A stretch of 64,000 nucleotides of DNA. Origin: Haematococcus lacustris (taxonomy: Eukaryota > Chlorophyta > Chlorophyceae > Chlamydomonadales > Haematococcaceae). The notes beneath the pieces were generated by a model, which was given only the letters and a program-made list of their open reading frames with translations, was not told the DNA's origin and made no database searches. Positions 1 to 18,800 of this stretch are shown here, piece by piece; position 1 is the first letter of the stretch; the number at the start of each line of letters is the position of its first letter. The DNA is taken from positions 1 to 64,000 of the forward strand of contig JASKMD010000271.1 of assembly GCA_030144725.1 (NCBI GenBank), read 5' to 3'. Made by a program: the position numbers and the translations under genes.

Positions 1-514
1 TCCCCCCGCTGCCAGCCCGCCTGCAGCTTCTTCACCTGCCCCTGCATGTTCATGACTTGCTGAGGCCATTGCTGCTGCTGTTCTCATTGAGCCAGTCACA
101 CGATGCGCTTCAGCTTCGGCTGTTGCCAGGCCTTGGGGCAGAGCAGGACCAGCGAGGGCAGGTGAGGGGCCAGTCCTGGTTACCATACCTAAGGCAAAAG
201 GCTGCTTGACATTGCTGGGATGTGTGCCTCCCTCACGCCTATCCTGCTGTGCTGTTGCTGGGACAGGGAAGGGAGGTGAGATATGTTCAGCTCCAGGGTT
301 GCTACTGTACTGCAAGGGGGCGTCACTGTGTCTGGAAGGGCCAAGCGGCTGTGACCAATCATGGCATGCCTTCCGTAAGGGGGCGAGGAGGAAGGTAGAG
401 GGGGGCAGGAGCTTGCACGGTCTGTGGGTTGAGGGGGACTGCAAGCAAGGGAAGATGCGGCATGTTGCACGCTTATGACAGGATGTTGCAAAAGAGGTGA
501 GCCTCTCACGTCGT
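1..514. other. Left-edge sequence, possible intron and further exon of the minus-strand gene
   Basis: No plus-strand gene is visible. On the minus strand the first ~100 bases are open in a Gln-rich frame (QQWPQQVMNMQGQVKK), which could be an internal exon of the gene starting at 719. I could not fix its splice sites, and a second frame is open over the same bases, so this is only a possibility. Confidence 0.15.
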
Positions 515-719
515 CAGCGGCGGTATCGGCCACCACATCTTGCAGCACCCCGTACATCTCCGACAGTCCAAAAAGCGGTGACGTATTCGATGTGGCCTTA
601 GCGGGTGGGGGTGGCCACGGCTTCGGCGGCAAGAGCGGCTCAGGCTTCTTCTTCTTCTTTCGCATGGGTTTGCCATTCGCTTGTTCTAAAGGTGGGTTTT
701 TGGCACAAGTATCTGTCAT
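515..719 (-). CDS. Probable first coding exon of an unrecognised minus-strand gene (partial)
   Basis: An ATG at 719 (minus strand) opens about 68 codons that end at a good donor (GAC GAC followed by gtgaga) near 515. The peptide has a run of basic residues (MRKKKKK), then a Pro-rich stretch (PPKPWPPPPAK), then a more ordinary segment with EMYGVLQDVVADTAADD. The frame stays open into the presumed intron to 189, but the composition there becomes repetitive. The sequence just upstream (720-870) is AT-richer, as expected of a 5' leader. I do not recognise a family. The basic cluster could be a nuclear localisation signal, which is only a guess. The rest of the gene would lie at lower coordinates and off the left edge. 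Confidence 0.35.
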
Positions 720-2878
720 GCGTGTTAGTGTATTGTTGCAAATTCGACAATTGAACTATCATGCAATTGAACCTAATCATGCAAGCGAACTTACATGCAT
801 AGGGTTCGTGACTATGACAGTTATCTGGTTGCGATGAAGGATAAGCAATCTCAGCTGCGCATGGCACGCCTGATTATCTTTAACCTCTGCTGTTCTTCAC
901 ACCTTGACCACACACTTCCTCGTTACAGCCTTACCATTCCCTCCCCTCAGCCCACAGAGGGTGCTGTGAGGGAAAGGTTTTGGAGGGGAGGGGCAAACCC
1001 ACCCCTCTCAGTCCACAACCTCCCAGCCCTCCCCACCGCACCCTTGCTTGCTGCCTGCTCCCCTACCCCCTCCAAGCCATAGCCACCACCACCACCCCAC
1101 CTTACCACCTTCTGCTCCCTCCCCCTCCCAAGATAGCTCTGCCTGCTCTCCTCGCTCCTCCTCCAAGCCTGCCCACCACACCGGGTTCCAGAACAAACAG
1201 CTTGTGCAGCGCTTTGAATGCCAGCTCCAGCTCCAGGTGATGGCTCCAGCTTGGGCCAGGTGCACCTGCGCTGTACATCAGTGCACGCAGTGCAATACAG
1301 ATCAGGTTGTGCAGGTTGCCCAGGCGCGCCTTACGATGCGGAGCCCACCACCCACACACGCCATTTGCAATGAGAGGCTATGTAAAGCATTGCAAGCCAT
1401 GTTAGCAATGCAACATGCGTGTAACAATGGCCAGAACTCTGACAGGGAACAATGCGCAGGAAGAGGCCATGCAGTTGTGGGCAGATGCCAAGTCAGTGCC
1501 CACAAGTCCGTGCCCACAAGTACGCAAGACATGCACGACTGTACGCCTCTCTCCCACAAAAAGAAACATGCACGACTTGCTGCAGCTGTCTCAGCCAAAC
1601 ATAACTCAATCAACATGGCACAACATGTTCCACTGTGGGTAATCTCACTCAATTACAATCAAATTTAAGCGTCCTCGGTCGCACCCTCAATGACTGCAAA
1701 CCCCACACCGGTGGCATTTTTGTCCCAAACAACTGGAGACCACTGGGCATTCCATCAAAACTAACAGCTTGGCGCTAGTATGAGGCTAGCAGCAAACAGG
1801 CTAACAGCTATATGCTGCGGTGCGGCTGCAGGAGGTGGCTGCAAATGTAGCCCGGGCACCAGATAGAGCCGCACGCAAAACCACAGCAACTGCATGTGGT
1901 GTCAGGGCATGTGGTGTTGAATGTGCAGCAGCAAAAGCATGTTGATGTTGATGTTGGATTGACAACGATGTTGATGTTGTATGGTCCGTTGCTGTAAGGA
2001 GAGTCGTGAACGTGAACCCTAGTCATGTGAGAGGCAGGGCAGGGCCAGAGTCTGATGAACGCTCCCCCTGTGACCTGCTAGGTGCTTCCCAGGATGTCAT
2101 GCCCATTGTTCAGCTGGAGTAGGCAGCAGGAAGAGGAGGCCCAACAGCGGCAAGCCAGGCAAGGTGATGACGGCTGGCTGCCAGGCAGGCCAGGCAAGGC
2201 CAGGCAGGCTGACAGGCTGCCAGGCAAGGTGATGACGGTGGATGAGAACCGCACAAGCCAGGTCAGCTCAGCCATGAACCAGCCCAGCCCTGTGAAGAGG
2301 AGCTGGACCGCAGCGAGCCCACCAGGCCTAATGCCTGGATGCCCCGGCCAGTCCAGGTACAGGACCACTTGTTGTGGTCAGCCTGCAGCCAGCGGCCCAA
2401 GACGCCAATTCGGGCCTCATGTAGTGCCCCGAGCTGAACCAGGCCACCCCTGGGGACATAGGCAGATGGGTGGACAGGGACTGCAATGCACGACTTCATC
2501 CTGCGACATGTAGGCTGATCTGCCGCCCAGACCCTGCAACTCACCACCTAGTGCCTGTACTAAAGAATGCGCATGGCAGGGGCGGCACATGTTGCGTTGT
2601 GTAGGGCAAGCCGCAACGTGGAGGTGTTGGCGGATCACAGATAACGTAGCCCCTAGTTGTAGGGCAGATATGTGTTCTCGGTTCTGTGGGTTTTGTGGGA
2701 CTACCTTCTCCAACTGTATACACGACAACAAAACAACATTGTTGCTGTGTGCATCCTAGGGCACCTGTCACAACCAGCCCCTGAGCTTGGAGAATACACC
2801 CATGTGCTTTGCGTCCTCGTTTTCTTCATGTGAACTACATAGAATCAAAGCGTAAAACCAAATGTCGTGCCAACCCCC
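720..2878. other. Spacer without a supported gene
   Basis: Open frames here are short, overlap on both strands and lack family resemblance. 940-1180 is strongly C/T-rich on the plus strand. 1915-1985 carries a TTGATG-type short repeat. 2150-2240 is built from degenerate CAGGC-rich units (GCCAGGCAAGG and relatives). A dispersed repeat lies in 1980-2620 (separate entry). I see no convincing coding exon. Confidence 0.5.
1980..2620 (+). repeat. Dispersed repeat R1, copy 1 (interrupted)
   Basis: Two stretches (about 1982-2095 and 2485-2615) match, in the same order, the plus-strand copy near 12325-12435 and the reverse complement of 24545-24760. Shared landmarks include GTCCGTTGC...AGTCGT.AACGTGAA, GCTAGGTGCTT and GCACGACTTCATC. 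The region between them (about 2095-2470) has no counterpart in the other copies and looks like an insertion into this copy. No coding potential was recognised. Confidence 0.55.
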
Positions 2879-2885
2879 TATAAAG
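2879..2885 (+). promoter_or_regulatory. TATA box of the purine permease gene
   Basis: TATAAAG lies 94 bases before the ATG at 2979, a reasonable core promoter distance for an algal gene. It supports reading 2979 as the start of the transcribed gene rather than an internal exon. Confidence 0.5.
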
Positions 2886-2978
2886 CCATAGTAGCTCTGG
2901 CGCGAAGCCCTCTCTGTCGTCGGGATGCTGTCAACTTGCACGCCTTTGTACGGTCTGTCCTGACTTGCGGGCGCAACG

Positions 2979-11455
<8,477 letters not shown>

Positions 11456-11745
11456 CAGCCAGCAGGTCAGGGAACTGAGTTGCAACTCTACACTCAGCTG
11501 GGCAAAGGAGCAGGCATAGTAGTAGTTGGACTTGAAAGAAGAAGTGGTGAGGTGGGGCTGTTGGTCGCGAGGCACAGCAAGCTGGGCATTATGTTGTGTG
11601 TTGACAAGAGCATGAGGTGGCAGTGCACTGGACTGTGGCCAGAGCAGGGGCCCTCAACTCTGTGCTGGCGCCACCTTAGAGTGAGGCTGCCGCAGCAGTC
11701 AGAACCAGCCCTGCTCCCTGCAGGGTGTTGCTGCTAGTGCTACTG

Positions 11746-12440
11746 CTAGCTCCTCAGCCCTGCAGTATTACTATTACTGCTTGATGAGTACCACTGCTTG
11801 ATGGGAATGGTGTTGGTCAGTTGGAATGACAGGGACGCAGGGTGGTGAGCTATGGAGCAATGGAGGGCCAGCCTCCCTTGCCTGCTGTGGTGTACTCACG
11901 CCCTGCCATGCCTGCTGCAGTGGCATGTACTGGCACTTCTGTCTCAGACAGACGATCTCTAAAGGGCCAAGGGCGGCTAGGCGCTATGCATGCAGCTCAG
12001 AGAATCCTGTTGTAGGACAACACTTTAGGGGCACTCAACATCTGCATCCGTGTGTTGCATGCATATAGTAGTCAATGTGCTACGTCAGGGGTCATCAGTT
12101 GAGGGGAGACAGGCGTAGCCATACCTGGCCTGACTGGTGCCTTGCACTGCCTGACCTGGTTTACCCAGCCTTGCCTGAACAGGATCCCAATGTTGCCAGA
12201 CCTTTGCCAGGCATGTCCTGATCAGGTTGTCAATGCTGACTGATCTAAGTATCAAGTGTCACAGGCAAGCAGAACTGCTATGCTAACGTGTGCTGGACTG
12301 TGGCCAGGCCGAGGTCTGTGAAAATGTTGAAAAGTCCGTTGCAGTGAGAAAAGTCGTAAACGTGAAAAACGCCCACAGCATGGGATGCTAGGTGCTTATG
12401 TGGTGCATATGGGTTTGCACGACTTTATCTGCGGGAACCG
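11746..12440 (+). repeat. Dispersed repeat R1, copy 2 (left arm of an inverted pair)
   Basis: Matches the reverse complement of 25702-24640 along its length with scattered substitutions and indels. Landmarks run from the CTGCAG.AT.ATTACTGCTTGATGAG region, through GACGCAGGGTGGTGAGC, to GGCCGAGGTCTG and GCATGGGATGC.AGGTGC. It lacks the 381-base foldback insert present in the right arm. The spacer between the permease and copy A is otherwise without a recognisable gene; the open frame at 11826-12068 runs through this repeat. Confidence 0.75.
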
Positions 12441-12608
12441 GCCTGGAACCGGAGGCCCAGCCCTATATTTCAGCAGGATTAGGCTACACAAGTCAGTGCA
12501 GTTTGTTCTTCCAATTGTCAATATTATGGCCTTCCCCTGCTTGTCCAGACACTGTGTTCTCATAGGATGCTAAAGCGAAGTAGCACAGATGGGAATGCTT
12601 ACACGGTT

Positions 12609-12730
12609 GCTGCCTGGCGCATTTCCTCCGCCCTTTCTCAAATTCAACGTTACATTATGTTTGGGAACCTGCTGCCTAGCTCATTTCTCCCGTCCCTTTT
12701 CAAACTCAGCTTTACATAATGTTTTGGGAC
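12609..12730 (+). repeat. Tandem duplication of about 62 bases upstream of cyclase copy A
   Basis: Two adjacent imperfect copies (about 12609-12668 and 12671-12730), each starting GCTGCCT.GC.CATTTC and ending TTACAT.ATGTTT.GGGA. It lies 150-270 bases before the copy A start codon, so within its presumed promoter. Copies B to D have no equivalent. Confidence 0.7.
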
Positions 12731-12734
12731 AGAG

Positions 12735-12752
12735 CCCATGCGGGGTCAACTC
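12735..12752 (+). promoter_or_regulatory. Conserved upstream block, copy A version
   Basis: CCCATGCGGGGTCAACT, 146 bases before the ATG. It is the only part of the copy A upstream sequence clearly shared with copies B, C and D, where it sits at nearly the same distance. It is a candidate promoter element or transcription start region. Confidence 0.4.
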
Positions 12753-12880
12753 GCCGTGCTCATATGTGGCATAGCGGCAGGTGGCGCGAAATAGACAGTC
12801 TATTGAGCACCAGTTCAAGTGCGCACCAGCTAATACTTAGAACGACGACGGGAAGCATCTGTCCGCGGCGCAGAGTTGCA

Positions 12881-15800
12881 ATGTCACCTCGCCGAGCTTG
12901 GTGTCTCATGCTTGCTGTTGTGCTCTGCCGGGGCACCGGGGTAGCGGTTGGCGCGCAGACCTCGCAGTCATGCAATTGCAGTGAGCCGGTACAGCGCGCC
13001 AGCGACCAGTGCTTTGAGGACACTGCGCGCTTCGTGTCGTCTGTAGCTGACCGGTGCGCCGGGGGGTCGCGCACCTTGCAAGCGGGCCCATGGCTAAGGC
13101 CCCTCAACTCTGAGGGTCAGGCAGAGCACATTGCACGACTAGCCTGATGCTGGCTGCTGTCAGCTCCAACAACCCCAACAACAACATGGGATGGGGCCAA
13201 ACAAATGTGGCGTGACATTTGAAGCCCTGCCTGTGTTTTGCAGAGTACAGAATCTGGTACAGAACCCAGTCGCAGCTGGAGGCATCCAGACCTACTTGCA
13301 GAACAGCACAAACAGCCTGCTCATTGCCTGCTTCAACACAGCGGCAGCACCCCTCAGAGTAAGCAGCCAAAAAGGAGTGTGTTAGTTGCGCCAAGGAACC
13401 GAGTCTGACCTGCTGTGACCTGTGTACACATGGCTAGCATCAGGGAGTACTGTGCACGACCGTTACCCTTCTAGTGCTTCTACCACTGGCTGCTATACTG
13501 ACTTGTAAAGCATGCACATGTGCCTGCAGCCACTGCGTGTCTTAGTCATGACAGAATATGCCAGCCTGGCTCAAGCCGTTGGCAGCCAGTTCACAACCAG
13601 CACAGGCATCCCAGTCACCATCCAGTCAACCGACTATAACCAGAGGGCGGATTGGCTGGCAATCTTCACCGGTGGGCTGAACAAAGCGGTAAGCACCAGC
13701 TCTCTCCCTTTTTGAGGGTAAGGCTTCGGAGCCATTAACTCCTTTCCTATGTGGTGCTGGTGGCTGCAGGACAACAGCACAGGTCCAGACTTTGATGCCC
13801 TGATGTTCATGTCTGAGATGATGGGCGATCTGGCCAGCACTGGGGCACTGATGGACCTGCAGCCCTACATCAAGGGTGACGTAAAGCAGGTGAGGCAAGA
13901 GGAGGAGGTGGTGGCACTTCACTTGCCCAGCACCTGCACTCATCTTGACCCCTGCCTGTGGCTGGCCCGCAGGTTGTGGACTGGAATGACCTGCAGCCTT
14001 ATCAGAGCACAGTGAGCTCCATGTACAAGCAGCAGGTAACCTTTCATTGGCACTACGTATCATAATGTTGCCATGGCGAGAGGTACCAGTATTGGTTAAT
14101 TACCAGTCCTGATATTATACCAGTACTGGCAGCACCACAATGGCATCTTATAGCTGTGTGCCAGGTCTCAGTGCAAATATCGCTACATTTTTCCACTGTT
14201 ACTATTTGGCCTCAGTAAAACAGATCCAGGCGTGTGCATTGGTGCATGAGCACATGTGCAGGTGGTGGGCATCCCCCTAATAGAAAGCCCCTTCATCATG
14301 TACGTCAACTGGCCACTGCTGACCTCAGCGTACAACATCAGCCGGCCCACCCTCAGCCAGCCTGGGCGGCTGTCCTTCTACCCTGACACCTGGCAGGAGC
14401 TGATCAGCGTCATGCAGCAGGTCAACACCACAGCCAGCGACCCAGCCACAGGCTTGCCCCGCCATGCACTATGCCTGCCATTCAGATCTAGCATCACCTA
14501 CTTGCTCCAAGCTGTGATGGCCAGCATCATGCAGACGCAGGGCTACACCCAGGGCTTCATGTATGACCCACTGACGCTGGAGCCCCTCACCAACAACACC
14601 GCCATGCAGCAGGTGATGCCATGCAGGCCATGCAGTGGAGTATTGCAATCAAGCGGAGGTAGACATGTCACCTGCCCTTGCTCCTTGCAGGCTCTACATA
14701 TCACTAGCGAGCTGTCCCCTTTTATCAAAACGTTTGACTTGGCTGCTGTTATAGTCATGAGCCAATGTGCCATAGCCCTGGCAGGGACCGAGGTGTTCAA
14801 GTCCCTCAGCCTATCACGCAGCAACCGCCAGTTCATGGGGTGAGTGTCGGCTGGTGTTTCTGAGCTGCCCTCACCATCTCCACACTGCCATCCCAACATC
14901 TGACCATCAGTTGGCGAACACGTTACAAGTGTGTGATGTTTTATATTGGACCAACATTTGACCCAGTGACTAACAAATGCTATCCCTGTACTTTTCAATT
15001 CATGTGTCCACTTGAAGTTGTACTGCACCGATTCTTGTCACTCCCTGTTCTTGTCCTAGCCACCACCAGCTCGTTCTCCTTCCTCTGCTGCGTGCTTCCT
15101 ATGTGTTCACTCCATGATGCCAAGCTGTCTGCTCACTTGCAGGCTGCGTGCCTGTTCACCTGTAGGCAGCTGTCCATGTCCCCGCTGCCCGCCAGCACTG
15201 AGGTGTTGGACCGGTCCACCATGCAGCTGGTGCCCTGCACCCAGGAGCTGTGCAACAGCCGGCGGGCCACTCAGTAAGCCAGCTGGCCCTTCCTTGTGAT
15301 TAGGCTTATTCTCACGCAAGGTGGTGCACCATTAGGGTATTGGGAACAGGAACAGTGTCACACCTAGGCATACAACGTGAGGCCTGCTTGCCAGAGGGCA
15401 GACTGATGGCAGCCCCCAGTGATTGTATTCATCATCAGAGCAGGGCCTAATCTTTTCTATCTCAATCATCACACGAAGAAACCCCACTCTGGGCACGACT
15501 TGGTAGCAAGAAGCACCCCACCCTATGGCAGCAGCCATCATCATATCTGGCTGCTCTCTCCGCTGTTCTTCCACCCTATCACCGCCATGACATGGCTTGG
15601 TCTTGCCGATACACCTCCCTGGGTGCCTCTTGCGTACATCAGCTGTGAAGCGCCCCCTCTTGGTAATGGCATGCTTGCATGCAATGATTGCAGGCTGGGT
15701 GGGCAGCTGGCAAACCTGTCACCTCATAGACACAGAGCGTCCACCTTCCTTGGCATGAGCTCTCAAGTGCCTGAGCAGCTGAGGTCAGCCACCTACAACC

Positions 15801-18800
15801 TCATCGCCTTCATAGGTGCGCCACTGGCAGCTCTGCATGCAGCTTGCCCTGTGTTGCTAAGGCTCATGCAACAACCCCCTCGATTGCATTGTGTGTGGGC
15901 ACAGGCAGTCCTGGCATGACGAAGGTGAGTACCATCAAGCAGCTACTGCTGGCTGCTTCAATGCATGCAAAGCAATGCTCAACATGTACACATGCCTATG
16001 GCTGCACTTGACTTTGCAGCAAGTGCTACAGATATCAACCGTACCATCCGCTCCGTTCCGAACCTCAGGTGCAAAGTGGCTGCAGTTGAGGGCCACTGCG
16101 CAGTTGCACAGCACTGTGTGGCATTCACACTACGGACCCAACTGGTGGCCTGGACTGGGTCATGGAAAGCTGGAATGCAAGGCTGTCAAGGGCTGCCTGC
16201 TCACAACTGCAGGCCTTCTTGCTTTGGAAGTCGGTCAAGACCCCATGCAACAGCCAGGTCAGGTGCTGCCAGGGCAGGCACTGTCACCACTGCGGCTGCT
16301 GAAAAACACCAGCCCAGTTTATCGGATGGGAAGCAAGCGCTGGCCAGCGAGGCTAGCAGACCAGGCCAGGCCAGGTCACACCACAAGCAAGGCACACTTT
16401 CTACGCATATATCAATACCGGCTGGGGTAGGGGCTATGGCCTTCCCTTCACCTCGCACCTGTGTTTGTGCCACGTTCTGCTTTCTACTTACAGGCCTCAC
16501 TGCGTGGCGCAGCCAGGGCTACAACTACTTGGATGTGGTGGTGCGTGCTGGATGTCTATGAGCAGGGCTGCAATGTCATGATTTTGGCACTGTGGTGTTT
16601 TGAACAGCAAGTTCCCCAAACAGGAACAGACAAAAAATGGCTACCTAAAGCTGCACTGCTGTCTCTGTCAGGCCTTCACGGGGACACTGCAACGGATCCT
16701 ACAGCTGCCAGGCACAGCAATGGACATGCGAGTTGCATGTGAGTAACATGCCTGGCAGCTGGCAGCTGCCCAAACACTCGTCCATGCGTGAAGACTGCCA
16801 TGAGGACGTTGCAATGACCATCAGAGGCACACGTCATGGCAAGGTGCATGTCACTCGCAGAGTAAAGGGTACACACTTACCTGCTAAAGATACATACATA
16901 TTTTCTATGCATCCGGTGCAGCACTGGTGGCACGCACAAACAAAGGCACCAGGGTAGGGTACCCCTTTTAGTATGTGAGTGGTGCATTTGCAGGGCATCG
17001 AGACCCATTGATGATTTTACAATCTCAACTGACAGTCCTGCTTCCCAACTTTCTTTCAAGCATGGTGAGGTGCCCAAGGCAGTCAAGCGCAGCAATAAAG
17101 GCAGTGATCGCCATCAGGGCAGTAAACCCTGCTGCTGCACCACCTGGGCCGCTGCTGCAGTACGGCAGCAACTTATGAGGCAAGTGGGGTCGTGACAAGT
17201 CCCCTTGGATGAAACCCAGCTGCTGCACATCTTGCGATGCAGGTGTCCGGCGGTGCTGGCAGCCTCAACAACGACACCACCACTGCCATAGCTGCCACCA
17301 TGGACGCCATGACAGCTGGGCTGCGTCTGGTTCGTGACTCTGTGGCTGGCGGTGCAGAGGCCTTCAGGGAGCAGCTGTGGGGCACCACTGGCTTTGTGCC
17401 ACCCGCCCTGCCACCGCCACCCTCACCTCCCAGCCCGCCCTCTGTGCTGGCAGGTATGTTGTAAGCTGTACTCTACGACAATGCAGCTGCTCCATTGACA
17501 ACTGCTGGCTGACTGTCAGGTTATAGCTGTGGCTGCAGGTGCCCCTGGCATCAGCAAGCATGAGACATCCATCGTGATTGCTGTGTCTGTGGTGGTGTGC
17601 TGCCTGGTGTTGGGGCTGCTGGGCATCGTCACCTCCCACTGGCGCCGCAACGCTCGACTGCAGCGCTCCCTGATGGGCCATGTGCTGCCGCCTGCTGCGG
17701 GCGACAAGGCCACCCTGGTCATCACGGACGTGCAGGGCTCCAGCAAGCTCTGGGTGAGGCCTGACTCATGTCTCACATTGGCTAGTGATACTCTTACTCC
17801 TGGTTCAGCACAAGCAGTGGCTACCAGCAGGGCAGGGGTGATGATGATGATGCTGACTCGCTGACCTTGGCTGCAGGAGGTGCTGCCTGCCGCAGTGGTG
17901 GAAGCCAGCATGAAGCTGCATGACAACTTGGTGGGTTGGGATTCATCTCACAGGCAGTGCTTGTAATGTGGCAGCCCATCGGCCACAATGCTTATGTTAA
18001 CTAGCTCTTTCTGCAGCTCGACCTGCAACCGAAACCAATTGCATAGCAGACAACCCATGGACCATGTGCAGCAACACATCAGCAATCATTAGCAGCGTTG
18101 GATGTTCCTAGCAGTTGAAGCTGAGGTTGAAGACAAAGATGTTCAACTGCGTCCTCAACCTGCATGCTCGGTTTGCAACCTTGACCAATTTGCTATGTTC
18201 ACTGCAGATCAGGCGTCTGGCCCAGGACCACGCAGGCTATGAGTTTGGGACCGAGGGTGACAGGTGCGGGCAGCAGAAGCAATGGCTGCTGAGATGTGAC
18301 CATCATTGGCCATGTTTGCCCGCATTTGCATTCAGCATTTGCTGAGTTTGCGCCGTTGCCTGCTTCCCATGCCTGCAGCTTCCTCTTGTGCTTTCACACC
18401 CCCGCAGCAGCCGTTCACTTTGCAACACAGCTGCAGGTGAGTCCTAAACAATCACCTCAAAGCAGGGTGAATGTGCTCCTGTGTGAGCAGCCTTGTCAGC
18501 ATGCTGTGCACCTCACCGCTGCCTGCCCATGTCTTGCAGGAAGCTCTCCTGTTGTGCACGACGTGGCCGGTGGAGCTGCAGGACGCCGGCAGTACCGGCC
18601 TGCCTCTGCACCTCGCGCCAGTGCACACCGGCACCAGCAAGTCATCCTCCGGCAGTGCCCCGAAGCACTCATTCATCAGCCTGGCATCAGCAGCAACGAC
18701 CTGGAACGGCCATGACCGCGCATCGCCCCCATCATACAGAGCCAGTGCGCTCCTCTCGCGCACGGCAAAGTCGCTCAAAGTTTTGCGGCTGGGCCCCAAA

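Noticed and set aside
1048..1668. A 206-codon plus-strand open frame in the left spacer
   Set aside because: It begins in a C-rich tract, has overlapping open frames on both strands and shows no domain, signal or splice context.
18452..18799. Minus-strand frames opposite the Ser-rich C1 exon, repeated in each copy
   Set aside because: They are shadows of the sense exon, conserved only because the copies are duplicates.
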